Program-made: the position numbers and the translations under genes
Origin: Harmothoe impar
Lineage: Eukaryota; Annelida; Polychaeta; Phyllodocida; Polynoidae
Direction: 5' to 3'
DNA: 64,000 nt
NCBI GenBank assembly: GCA_947462335.1
Contig: OX381709.1
Span: forward strand, 35,978,186-36,042,185
Shown here: positions 1 to 9,333 of the stretch, in pieces
How the letters are laid out: each line of letters starts with the position of its first letter
Numbering within the stretch: the stretch's first letter is position 1
Notes under the pieces: generated by a model
The model's database searches: none
Told to the model about the DNA's origin: nothing
Seen by the model: only the letters and a program-made list of their open reading frames with translations

Positions 1-297
1 GCGAACTCCCTATAGAGTTCGGAACGGGTCAGTAGGCTATCAGCCGTAATGATCACGGGGTCTCCTCACCAGCGTGGCTCAGAGTAACCGACGAGTACCG
101 TCAGATGCTGGGTATATATAGGCAGCCAGCCTGCGCGCGCACACGCAGACCGGAAGCCTATAGCGACCTCTGTCCATACCCCAAGCCCGGGGTAGGTGTC
201 GCCACCTACCGTCGACTGAAGGGTTCGGACTGAGCTCGCAACACAGCATCCAACAGCACTCGTCATATAACAAACCCGTATAACCCTAGCCCCTACA
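1..297 (-). repeat. 3' LTR, cut by the window edge
   Basis: This copy matches 12245-12543 except for one missing base near position 40 and one near position 213. The outer 5 bases (TGTGT) are outside the window. Its inner end at 297 is followed by a purine-rich tract. Confidence 0.95.
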
Positions 298-310
298 CTA
301 CCCCCTACCA
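298..310 (-). other. Polypurine tract of the LTR element
   Basis: On the minus strand the bases directly before the 3' LTR read TGGTAGGGGGTAG. A purine-rich run abutting the 3' LTR is where plus-strand DNA synthesis is primed in LTR retrotransposons. Confidence 0.7.
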
Positions 311-1176
311 GATAATAACCGGGAGGTAAATAATTAAGGTTAAAGTCCGAAAACACTTCGGACTGGCATTATCTTATAAATACCACCTTAGGGGTTTATT
401 AGAGTTATACCTTACAAACAATATGACGTATACTGTTGAACACAAAAAGGTATTAATTACACACATTTCTATATATATAGACCGTAATAACAATTACGCC
501 CCATTCCCTAGGATAGATGGAGTTAACCTATACATATAGTATACAAACACTTGAAAAAGTACAATATCACAGTAAAAGAATTTCGTCCCTCCAGGACCCC
601 GAGCTAATTACACTCGTAATGAATAATACTTATAAGTGATAAACAATATCACTTCTCTTAAGGTTTAAAGACTTAAGTACATATTAAAGTATTATTACAA
701 AAAGACATCATACGTGGTCTTGTAACGAGGATCCGGATCTTCTGTTGATGGTGTTTCATTCCGCCCGGCTTTCAGAACCTACTTCGTTCAGCTCTTACTC
801 ACCGGAAGGAGAGAGTTCATAGCTCATGCTCGGGAGCTTAAGGTAATAATAAATAAAAAAATATAGTCCTGCCTCCAGGCGATCTTCGGACTTATAACTA
901 GGAGCACTCGGTCCTGATATCCAGAGTTTATATAAAAAAAACATCACGTATCGGATCCATGTTGGTATCGTGCTCCAGTCCCGAGTTCAGCTTTCTTTCC
1001 GGATCTCCTCGTCCTCCTCCGTCAGTGCTACCTGGCAGACTGGATCCTTGCGTAGCCAGCCTGCCGCGTTCCTCTGTCCGGACACTCCTAAACCCTTTCC
1101 AAGGGTGTTTTGCTTGTAGGGGTGGTATACTTAGAATAACCCCCCTCTCCTAATCGGATCCTAGAATAGGATAATC
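311..1176 (-). other. 3' untranslated segment of the LTR element
   Basis: This AT-rich stretch of about 870 bases lies between the last ORF and the polypurine tract. It has no ORF with recognisable content, and I see no domain or repeat in it. Confidence 0.7.
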
Positions 1177-3309
1177 CTATCCGGAGTCCGAATCGTCTTT
1201 GGAACCGGGTTTAGCCGGCTCCTCCTCCTCATCAGAGTCCGACGCAGCTTCCGCCAGAGTCAACTCCTGGAGCCAGAGCTCGATTTGAGCCCGAGTTCCA
1301 TCCCACTCGTGCATTTCATGCGCGAAGCAGTCTCTGAACCGACGACGTTCGTGGTCCAGCTTCTCCTCGGCGTTCTTAACTGCCAACTTCTGCTTCTTCC
1401 TTTCGGTTTTAGCAGCACTTCGTTCAGTCCGAGCGTTCTCACGCTCTTCCTGCACGGACTCCGCAGCCGCTGCCTTCTGGGTAGCGACTTCCCTCTGATG
1501 GAGATGGTGTACCGTATTAAGGGACAACATCGCCACCTCCTGACTCAGGCCAGCAAGCAACCGGTGAAAGTTGTCCTGCCATTGACCGAAGGCCTCCTGT
1601 CCGGTTTCATATGAAGTGAAGTCGGCGGGAGGGAACGAAGGAGGGCCCCTTAGTCGCAAGACTAGACGCCCCTCCTCCGGAGTCTCTGGTGGGAGATCCG
1701 GGGTCTGAGTCGGCTTCAGCGTTTTCTTTGCTGTAGCCTTCGTCTTACCGGTCTGAGTCAGAGTCTGTGACTCCTCACCCGGAACCATATCGTTTTCGGG
1801 GAACTCGTCCGCGAAGGACCCCACCGTGCTGGAGTTCGGATCCTCCGGAACAGACCGAGGTGGCCTGCCCTGGGGACCCGTCTTCCAGTCCGTCGTCTGA
1901 GAAGTGAATGCTGGCCCTTTATAGCCCGGATCCTCCTTCTCCATAACGGATTTCCTTTCATCCGTTTTGGCCTTTTTAGGGTCGGCCTGCTCCGAAGACC
2001 CGCTAGGTCTCTTCTGAGCGCGCCGCACCTTTCTCGTACTGGTACGTTTCTGGTACTCCTCGAATTCATCGAAGAGCTCACCTTCCGGAATCCGGATGTA
2101 GTTGCCGTCCGGGTTTACCTTGTAAAAGACCCGGACCTTTCCCTTCTCGTTGGTGCCAAAATCCACCTCGAGGTTATCATTTCTGCCTACTACCCCGAAA
2201 TGGGAGTAGACTTCTGCATGGGCGGTCTGGATGCGTTCCGCCGCGGTCTCCAGAGCCAAGCCGTGCTGCTTAGCAAGATGCCTGATGATGTCGGCTCTAG
2301 TGTAGAACCAGCCACCCTCGGGACAACCCTTGCTTCCTTTCGCACCCACACTCAAGCAGTCATACCGCATGTAATGACGCAAATGATAGCGGGTGATATG
2401 CCTTGCGTACCGGACCTTGGTAGGCCAAGTTCGGGGCGCTTCCAGTGTCTCGTCAACATTCAGACAAGGCTCAAAGGGGCACTTGCTAAATGGATGCCAT
2501 CTAGCCATAGCCCATGCCAATTTAGTTTTCTGGAGGGGCGAATGGTATTTGGTACTACCAGTTCGGACCTTCTCCAGTAACTCAAAGTGGTACAGCTGTA
2601 CCGACTTGTCGAGGGGATCAGTCTTAATCCACTCCTCGTCGTCGGAGAGACCGTCAGGACCCACCTCCTCCGGATGGTGTGAGGACCGCTTATCCTTGAC
2701 GCAGTCGTTCACACACATTGGTTTAAAGTACTTAAACCCACTTGCGGCATTGGCTCGGAGTGCTGTCCGGACCAGAATCTGAAGCTCGTCGTCCGGGATT
2801 GTATTTTCATCCAATCCCTTCAGAACCCCTTCCACCTCCTCTTCGGATCGACCCGCCTTCAGAGAGGTTACTTTGATGGTCTCCCGTAGGTATAGGTGCC
2901 TACGATTGGCCTTCTCCTGGCGACTAGTGTCTGCACTCCTAGCCGCGGCCGAGGTCTGTTGGATGATTTCATCCTCCAGAGTAGCATCCAGAATTGACTC
3001 TTTAGTCTTCTGTTCCATACTCCGAGCCAGCTTCATTGCTGGCGTCAGACGTCTTTTCTTCTCCCTCCTGTTATGCACGGTTTGGAATTCCGCTGCAGTT
3101 TGCAGTTCGTATTCCAAGGCCGCGATAATTTCGGGACGTCCCTCTGTCTCAGCAACTAAGCGAGCTGTAGCCGACTTTTTGCTGAGATCATCCATGGCCG
3201 CAGTTAAGCGATCCGGGAACCAGGCCGGGAACTTGGCAGACAAACTGTCCAGCCCCCGGAAGGTTCGCATTTGTATCAGTTCGAAGGACCTGACCTCTGT
3301 TTGGCTCAT
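1177..3309 (-). CDS. LTR-element accessory ORF B: zinc-finger and coiled-coil protein, unknown role
   Basis: The open frame extends upstream to 3399, but the first ATG is at 3309-3307 and gives 710 residues. That ATG overlaps the stop of the preceding ORF as ATGA, which decides the start. Residues 270-350 hold two finger-like Cys/His clusters: C277-x4-C282 with H304-x4-H309, and C318-x10-C329 with H344-x4-H349. The middle is rich in Pro, Lys and Thr. The last 110 residues are a strongly charged predicted coiled coil ending in an acidic tail. No signal peptide or membrane segment is visible, so it does not look like an envelope protein. Typical Ty3/gypsy elements have nothing, or an env-like gene, at this position. 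The fingers suggest nucleic-acid binding, but this is inference. I do not recognise the family. Confidence 0.8.
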   Translation of the reverse strand: MSQTEVRSFELIQMRTFRGLDSLSAKFPAWFPDRLTAAMDDLSKKSATARLVAETEGRPEIIAALEYELQTAAEFQTVHNRREKKRRLTPAMKLARSMEQKTKESILDATLEDEIIQQTSAAARSADTSRQEKANRRHLYLRETIKVTSLKAGRSEEEVEGVLKGLDENTIPDDELQILVRTALRANAASGFKYFKPMCVNDCVKDKRSSHHPEEVGPDGLSDDEEWIKTDPLDKSVQLYHFELLEKVRTGSTKYHSPLQKTKLAWAMARWHPFSKCPFEPCLNVDETLEAPRTWPTKVRYARHITRYHLRHYMRYDCLSVGAKGSKGCPEGGWFYTRADIIRHLAKQHGLALETAAERIQTAHAEVYSHFGVVGRNDNLEVDFGTNEKGKVRVFYKVNPDGNYIRIPEGELFDEFEEYQKRTSTRKVRRAQKRPSGSSEQADPKKAKTDERKSVMEKEDPGYKGPAFTSQTTDWKTGPQGRPPRSVPEDPNSSTVGSFADEFPENDMVPGEESQTLTQTGKTKATAKKTLKPTQTPDLPPETPEEGRLVLRLRGPPSFPPADFTSYETGQEAFGQWQDNFHRLLAGLSQEVAMLSLNTVHHLHQREVATQKAAAAESVQEERENARTERSAAKTERKKQKLAVKNAEEKLDHERRRFRDCFAHEMHEWDGTRAQIELWLQELTLAEAASDSDEEEEPAKPGSKDDSDSG

Positions 3310-4583
3310 CTGATCGATGATGGCACCTCTGAGCAGGGGTGGGACGTCGGCGTCCTCCTTTTCCCATGCATCATGCTGGTATGGAGCGAGGATGTGCACC
3401 CCGATCCAGATGGACCACCGCCTGCAGCTTGGTCCAGCTTTCCGGCTTCCTCCGAAATATCCAGGTTGGATGGTTCCAGAGTAGGCTCGGTAGGCTGTGG
3501 AGGAGTATCCACTCGGACGGGTACCTCTCTCCGAGGAGGTAACTCCACCCGAACGGGTACCTCTTGTCGCGGCTCCAGTGGAGCCGGGAGGTTGAACGTG
3601 ATGCTAGACAGCACATCCTGCACGACCTTGACCGTATGGGCTGCGGATGAAGTATCCATAGTCTCCTCGGTCCGAGGTTCCTTGGGAGGAACTGTCGTTT
3701 TAGGACGACCTCCCCCATGTCCGGTCTTACCAGCCATCGCAGCGGCTGTAGCAGCTACTGCTGAGCTGTTGTCCAACCCTCGCGAGAAGGACAACACATC
3801 GATGGCTGGGGTCGGAGCAGCTGAGGTTCCAACTGCCTTCCCGCTATCCTTCACCTTGCTAGGGATCGGGAGATTGGACTTATTGGGGCCCGGAGTCTTG
3901 ACAGCTTGAGTGCTGCCGGACGTCTGCCCCTTCCTCGACTGGTCCTTAGCGCCGGGCTTCGGATCAGCTTTCTTCTGACCCTTCGGCACCTTCGTAGTAG
4001 GAGCCTTGGGATCGACCGTCTTCGGATCCTTGGATGCCGTTGCAGTGGCAGCCTTAGAATCCGGCTTCTTCGTACTCGCAGTACTACCCTTCTTCGGATC
4101 GGGCTTTTTAGGCTCGTCCTTTCCTGGTGGCTTCTTCCCAACACCAGTGTGTTTGGTAGCCTTGGTACTAGCCTTAGTATCGGCCGACTTGGACCGATCT
4201 CGGGTAGCACCCTTACCACCGCGCGTCCTCGGACGTGAAGTGTCGGAATTACTCCCACTCCCCATAGACAGTTTACGGGAAACCGTCTTCTGGAGGCTTG
4301 GTGATATACTCAGACTGCACATCCGGGATGGACGCACAGTCGTCTCGGAGGGATCCGGCGCTACTTCGGTGTAGGCGATTCCTCGCAGCATTCCGGAGTC
4401 CTCGCTGCCGTCGGGCGACGGAGACTTTCGGATCGGAGACACGGCCGGATCTACACGTAGTTCCGCCAGCGTCTGGCTTAACTCATCACCACTTGGGCTC
4501 TGAGCATCCATAGGCTCCTCGGTGGCGGATGCCACCTCGGAGTGTCCGGTGAGTTCGGAGTGACGGAGCTGTTGCTCGGCCAT
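3306..4583 (-). CDS. LTR-element accessory ORF A: lysine/proline-rich disordered protein
   Basis: The first ATG in the frame is at 4583-4581 and gives 425 residues. The central part (about residues 110-240) is low-complexity, dominated by Lys, Pro, Ser, Thr and Ala with repeated Lys-Pro-Asp and Asp-Pro-Lys steps, like the tail of a linker histone. It is very probably disordered and basic, which suits nucleic-acid or chromatin binding, but this is composition only. The C-terminal third has Pro-Val-Arg-Val repeats. The TGA stop (3308-3306) overlaps the start of accessory ORF B, so the two are probably translated from one RNA. A GC-rich segment with promoter-like motifs lies upstream. No known family is recognised. 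Confidence 0.75.
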   Translation of the reverse strand: MAEQQLRHSELTGHSEVASATEEPMDAQSPSGDELSQTLAELRVDPAVSPIRKSPSPDGSEDSGMLRGIAYTEVAPDPSETTVRPSRMCSLSISPSLQKTVSRKLSMGSGSNSDTSRPRTRGGKGATRDRSKSADTKASTKATKHTGVGKKPPGKDEPKKPDPKKGSTASTKKPDSKAATATASKDPKTVDPKAPTTKVPKGQKKADPKPGAKDQSRKGQTSGSTQAVKTPGPNKSNLPIPSKVKDSGKAVGTSAAPTPAIDVLSFSRGLDNSSAVAATAAAMAGKTGHGGGRPKTTVPPKEPRTEETMDTSSAAHTVKVVQDVLSSITFNLPAPLEPRQEVPVRVELPPRREVPVRVDTPPQPTEPTLEPSNLDISEEAGKLDQAAGGGPSGSGCTSSLHTSMMHGKRRTPTSHPCSEVPSSIR

Positions 4584-5166
4584 CCTCACTACGGCAGTGT
4601 CTTTCGACGGGAGTTTGACGGGGAAACCACTAGTTCCCCGCCTCCCTCTTTGTCTCAGACGAACCAGGAAAGAGTACTCACTGCTTACAACTCTTTTACT
4701 GACTTTTCTCCTCTTCTAACCGTCCAAATCACCAACTTCCCCGCTGCCGACCAACACCGCTATTGACTGGGGCGAGCCCAAAATCAATATGGCGGTTCCC
4801 TCGCTTTTGTTTTTAAAACAAAGCGCATGCGCAGCGTCTCGCGTGATTGGACGCGATCCCGTTACCCGGTGTGACCCAATTACTGTTTAATCAGGTCACG
4901 ACCTTTCCCGCCCGCAGCTCGGGCTCGAGGGATCACACTGCTACGTAGGCGGCTCACAAAAGTCAAAATATACTTCGAATAAAGAGCTCATCAGGAGTAT
5001 TAGTGGATATTTATGGGAAATCGAAGATTACCCCACCGGATTATCCGTCCACCACCCTCGGGGAGCACTCTTACATTCTTTTCCTCTTGACTCTGAGCGC
5101 CCCTGTCGGTAACATACATATAACATATAGAACAACACAGGACACCACACTCGTTGTGTAAACAAG
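4584..5166 (-). promoter_or_regulatory. Possible internal promoter between pol and the accessory ORFs
   Basis: This 580-base gap holds, in minus-strand order, a CCAAT box (4850-4846), a palindromic NRF1-like site GCGCATGCGC (4832-4823) and a YY1-like CCGCCATATT (4795-4786). The first ATG of accessory ORF A follows about 200 bases later. The order and spacing resemble a TATA-less housekeeping promoter. A spliced subgenomic RNA is the alternative way to express the downstream ORFs. The motifs are seen; promoter activity is inferred. Confidence 0.45.
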
Positions 5167-8100
5167 CTAGGTTACAGCCACCAGCCTTGGGCTTCGCCGA
5201 ACGGGTTTACCGTCCGCCTCTCGTAACCTGGCCGAAGGACACTCGTTCTTAACTAAAACTCCAGCCTTGATTTTAGTTTTCCGTGCCCTTCTTCCTTCGC
5301 CTGCCGAGACTTTCTTTTTCACGGTCTTTCGGAGCTTCTTTCGTACCACTCTTTTAGGGGGATCCACTGACACCCCTTCAAAAGGTACAAATTTAGCCTC
5401 CGAATTTCCCTTCTCCACCTCCGTTTCCGGGGTGAGCTCCCTTCCAGCCCAAGCACGCAACCGAGCCACATGGCTCGTCCGGATGCGTCCTGCTTCGGAC
5501 TGAATCAACACAGTCGTTTGACTGATACATTTAACCACGGTGTGTGGTCCATCCCAGTTATTCGTCAGTTTGACGTTGCAGAGCGGTTCATGTAGGCGGA
5601 TCACTCTATCCCCCACTATGAATCGTCGCAACTTCAATCCGGTGTCGTAACCCACCTTCTGCCAATTCGCAGCTTTGAGCAAATGAGCCCTAACTGTTTC
5701 GTAGGCAAATTTGAACCTCTCTCGTAGAGATTCCACAAACAGCACAGTACATGGTGCTTCCGGACTGATCCCTACCACCCCGAATACTAAATCCGCCGGC
5801 ATGATCAAGTCCTCTCCGAACACCAGGAGGTTCGGAGTGCAATTCGTCGAAGTGTGGACCGTATTATTATACGCATGAACCACAAATTCGCACTGATCAT
5901 CCCAATCATCCATATGGGAGTTCACTAATGGCTTTAAAACCTGGATCAAGGTCCGATTGAACCGCTCCACCTGCCCGTCGGACTGTGGTCGGTACGGATT
6001 GGTCCGAGTTTTGCATATAGCCAACTGATGGCACATAGCTGTCCATAGTTTGGACTCAAATTCTCTCCCTTGATCGCTATGTAACATCAAGGGAGCCCCC
6101 AGATGGAGAATCCACCCCTTTACCAATGCTTCCGCACAAGTAGCAGCAGTGTGATCCTCGAGTGGGTACACTCGGGTGTATTTCGTATAGTAGTCCGAGA
6201 CCACCATCATACACGTATTACCTTTTGGAGTGGGTTTAACTCCACTGATAATGTCCACGGCTATTCGAGCAAACCTCACCCCGAATAGCTCTTGTTGCAG
6301 TGGCAATTTCCCTAGTCCAGGACCAGGTTTGCCTAAACAACAGGCCGGACAGGTCTCGATCCACCTTAAAAGGTCGCCTGACATGCCGGGCCAGTAATAT
6401 CTCCTACTCAGCCGTTCCAACGAGCGTTTCTTTCCGAAATGCCCACTAGTGGAATGGCCGTGGCAGTAGTACAGGATGTCTTTCCTCATAGCAGCAGGGA
6501 TCACCATTTGTAACACCCTCCGCTTCCCGGGACAAGTCTTCCACCTGCACAACAACGAATCCCGGACCTCCAGTTCGTGGAATTGAGCCAGGAAACGTCG
6601 CATTTCACGGTTTTCCAGTGATATTTCGGGTCTCACTGGACAGACCCCAGTAGGGACAAGCTCCCTCAGTCGTGCTATGGTAGAATCGGCCATCTGGTAC
6701 GTCCTTATAGTGTCGGTGGACCAATCCAACAGGTTTTGCAACAACCCATCATAAGGCAAACGCACACTCGCTACCACAGCATTGTGAGCACCACAATCCC
6801 CACACTCCGGACGCACACAACGGCGTACCGGACGTCTACTCAGACAGTCAGCATTAATATGCTTCATGCCCGCTCGGTGCTGGATATGAGAGTTCTCCAG
6901 TCCGAACTCGCTGAGGTGATTCAACCACCGACCAATCATTCCCTCTGCGTCCTTAAAATTAAGGAGCCACCTCAAGGCCGAATGATCGGTACGGAGTGTG
7001 AAATTCCCTCCATATAAGAAGTGCCGAAACTTCTTCGTGTACACCACTACTGCGAGCAGCTCTCGCTTGGTAGTACAATAATTTCTCTGTGCCTTGTTCA
7101 TACTGTTACTAGCGAACGCCAGCGGGACCTCTACTCCGTCCTGGATTTGGGACAATGCGGCCCCGATGCTCTCATTGCTCGCATCAGTGTCAAGGATGAA
7201 ATGCCCCTTCTCCGTAGGGTATCTCAGCACCGGGGTGGTTCGGAACAACGCCTTAATCTCTTTGAAGGCTTCATTCTGCTCCATCCCCCATGGGAAGGGT
7301 TCTTTTTTCCTCCCCGGAGTCCAATGGCTCAACCGTTGCAATGGCTGAGACACCCTAGAGAATCCGGGGATAAAGTCCCTGTAATAGGAACAGAACCCTA
7401 AAAAGGATCTGACATCCTTTGGTCCCTTTGGAACTTCCCAAGTCTCCACAGTCTCCAATTTAGCCGGATCAGCCTGCACACCCTCGGTGGAGATGATCCG
7501 GCCCAAATAGACCATGGACTTCCGAAAAAGTTCACATTTCTTCGGCTTTAATGTCAAGCCATTGGACCGAATTCGCTCCAACACCTCTCCGAGGTTCAAC
7601 GCACACTCTTCAAAAGTCTTGCCGAAAACAATGACATCATCCAAGTATACCAAGCACTTGCGCCACAACAGATCACTCAAAAGAGTTTCCATCATAGCCT
7701 CAAAAGTGGCCGGGGCGTTGCACAACCCGAAGGGCATCAGCTCAAACTGATACAGTCCAATGTGACTTGTAAAAGCCGTTTTCTCTTTATCCTCCTCCTT
7801 CATCCCGATCTGCCAATATCCGGACTGCAAATCAAGGGTGCAGAACCATTGGTTCCCACCCAAAGAGTCCAGAGTCTCATCGATCCGGGGGAGAGGATAT
7901 GCATTTTTCTTGGTTACCCCATTCAGGCGCCTATAATCGATACAAAATCGGATAGACCCATCCTTCTTAGTAACCATCTGGACCGGACTGGACCAGGGGC
8001 TAGTGCTAGGCACGATCACCTTCTGTTCCAACATGGTCTTCACTTGTTCCTCAACCACTGCTTTCTTACCCAAAGGCAAGCGTCGGTAAGGCATTTTGAA

Positions 8101-9333
8101 CGGCTGTGCATCACCCGTATTGATAGAATGCAACACTTTGTCGGTTCGGCCCAAAGGCTCCCCCTCCACCTGCCATGCATCCTGATACTTCACTACCAGC
8201 CTCCTTAGGAAGTCGAGATCCCTCCGATCCGTCAGATCCGTTTCGGAGATCATTTTCTCGAGTCCCGCACTCAAAGCGGTCGGAGAAGGGTCACCCTTCA
8301 TGCTCACCTGCCCAGCAGGCATCACTGCCTCACTGGTGAACACCTTCCCCAGTACTGTATCTTTCCTTAGATACTTCGGTTCCAACCCGGGGTTAGAAAC
8401 CGGCACCACGGTCCAAGCACCATCACCCACGAGGGTGTCCATGCCTGTCAAACCGATACTACCCAACATGGCCACATCCGGCTCCACAACTGCCTCTTCC
8501 TCTCTCCTAAGCCCCTTGCTTCGGACCAGCACGTCACACGTCTGTCCGGGAGGAATCTTTACAGTTTGGACCACCGTTGCCACTGTTGACACTTGTCGGA
8601 GCACACATTGCTCTACCGCACGGTACGGGTGCTCTATCAGGAGTACCCATGTACCAGGATTCAGGACCGCGTCATACAACGCCGAAAAGTCCAATCCCAG
8701 TATACCGTCGTCTGCAATATCCACAATGGTGGGAGAAGCCACATACTCCTTCCCCCCAATTCGGAGCGGTATGAACGCGCGCCCATACGTCTGCATACTT
8801 GACCCATCGGCCGAACAGGCGTTTACCCTCGTTTTGAAGTTATCACGACTGTCCGGCATAAGAGCATAGAAGTTAGAGGAGATAAAGGAGTGGCTAGCTC
8901 CCGTATCTACTAAAAATTCGCCCGCTCTACCGGCCACAGTAACAGACACATACCACCGCCTCCCCCCCAGCGGAGACGGGTTTACAGTGAAGCGTTTAAA
9001 ATCCTTCGGAGCAGCCAAATCAAGGCCATGTTTCTTCAAATGGTCGAAACATGGATGATCCGGGGAAAGCTGGGTACTCCCTACCCACACGGTGTCTGTG
9101 ACAGCCGCAACTTCCTCGTTCCTATCCGTAATGGGCCTCCCTGCCTCATTGCCGGGCAACTGTTGGACTGGAATGTTAACCAGGCCGGCATCCGAGCCCC
9201 TCAAGCTCGAAGCCACCCCTGATTCCCTTCCTGCCTTCGGAATTTCACTAGGCTCTACCTCTCTGGTATGTTGGCGTACTTCATATACAGGGGTCGTCCG
9301 CTCGCCTTCTCGGACTACCCCCTCTAGTTTCCC
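5167..9333 (-). CDS. pol: Pol polyprotein (protease, reverse transcriptase, RNase H, integrase)
   Basis: The frame is open from the GGGAAAC heptamer at 9333-9327 to the stop at 5167. The first usable in-frame codon resembling a start is GTG at 9216, so expression as a Gag-Pol fusion by -1 frameshifting is likely. Counting from 9216 there are 1349 residues. The protease motif DTGA is near residue 104. RT carries LDLQSGYWQ (catalytic D near 462) and YLDD (524-527). RNase H starts near the DTDAS motif at 676-680. The integrase zinc region has H921/H927 and C956/C959, and the catalytic core has D988, D1048 and E1084, with D-35-E spacing. A GPY/F-like segment (NNWDGPHTV) follows. All key residues are present, so the copy may be active. 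The last 100 residues are a Lys/Arg-rich tail. No chromodomain is visible. Confidence 0.95.
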   Translation of the reverse strand, partial: GKLEGVVREGERTTPVYEVRQHTREVEPSEIPKAGRESGVASSLRGSDAGLVNIPVQQLPGNEAGRPITDRNEEVAAVTDTVWVGSTQLSPDHPCFDHLKKHGLDLAAPKDFKRFTVNPSPLGGRRWYVSVTVAGRAGEFLVDTGASHSFISSNFYALMPDSRDNFKTRVNACSADGSSMQTYGRAFIPLRIGGKEYVASPTIVDIADDGILGLDFSALYDAVLNPGTWVLLIEHPYRAVEQCVLRQVSTVATVVQTVKIPPGQTCDVLVRSKGLRREEEAVVEPDVAMLGSIGLTGMDTLVGDGAWTVVPVSNPGLEPKYLRKDTVLGKVFTSEAVMPAGQVSMKGDPSPTALSAGLEKMISETDLTDRRDLDFLRRLVVKYQDAWQVEGEPLGRTDKVLHSINTGDAQPFKMPYRRLPLGKKAVVEEQVKTMLEQKVIVPSTSPWSSPVQMVTKKDGSIRFCIDYRRLNGVTKKNAYPLPRIDETLDSLGGNQWFCTLDLQSGYWQIGMKEEDKEKTAFTSHIGLYQFELMPFGLCNAPATFEAMMETLLSDLLWRKCLVYLDDVIVFGKTFEECALNLGEVLERIRSNGLTLKPKKCELFRKSMVYLGRIISTEGVQADPAKLETVETWEVPKGPKDVRSFLGFCSYYRDFIPGFSRVSQPLQRLSHWTPGRKKEPFPWGMEQNEAFKEIKALFRTTPVLRYPTEKGHFILDTDASNESIGAALSQIQDGVEVPLAFASNSMNKAQRNYCTTKRELLAVVVYTKKFRHFLYGGNFTLRTDHSALRWLLNFKDAEGMIGRWLNHLSEFGLENSHIQHRAGMKHINADCLSRRPVRRCVRPECGDCGAHNAVVASVRLPYDGLLQNLLDWSTDTIRTYQMADSTIARLRELVPTGVCPVRPEISLENREMRRFLAQFHELEVRDSLLCRWKTCPGKRRVLQMVIPAAMRKDILYYCHGHSTSGHFGKKRSLERLSRRYYWPGMSGDLLRWIETCPACCLGKPGPGLGKLPLQQELFGVRFARIAVDIISGVKPTPKGNTCMMVVSDYYTKYTRVYPLEDHTAATCAEALVKGWILHLGAPLMLHSDQGREFESKLWTAMCHQLAICKTRTNPYRPQSDGQVERFNRTLIQVLKPLVNSHMDDWDDQCEFVVHAYNNTVHTSTNCTPNLLVFGEDLIMPADLVFGVVGISPEAPCTVLFVESLRERFKFAYETVRAHLLKAANWQKVGYDTGLKLRRFIVGDRVIRLHEPLCNVKLTNNWDGPHTVVKCISQTTVLIQSEAGRIRTSHVARLRAWAGRELTPETEVEKGNSEAKFVPFEGVSVDPPKRVVRKKLRKTVKKKVSAGEGRRARKTKIKAGVLVKNECPSARLREADGKPVRRSPRLVAVT

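Noticed and set aside
3355..3365. A -1 frameshift site (GGGAAAA) joining accessory ORF A to ORF B
   Set aside because: The frame alignment does not fit X XXY YYZ, and the ATGA overlap downstream explains the start of ORF B more simply.
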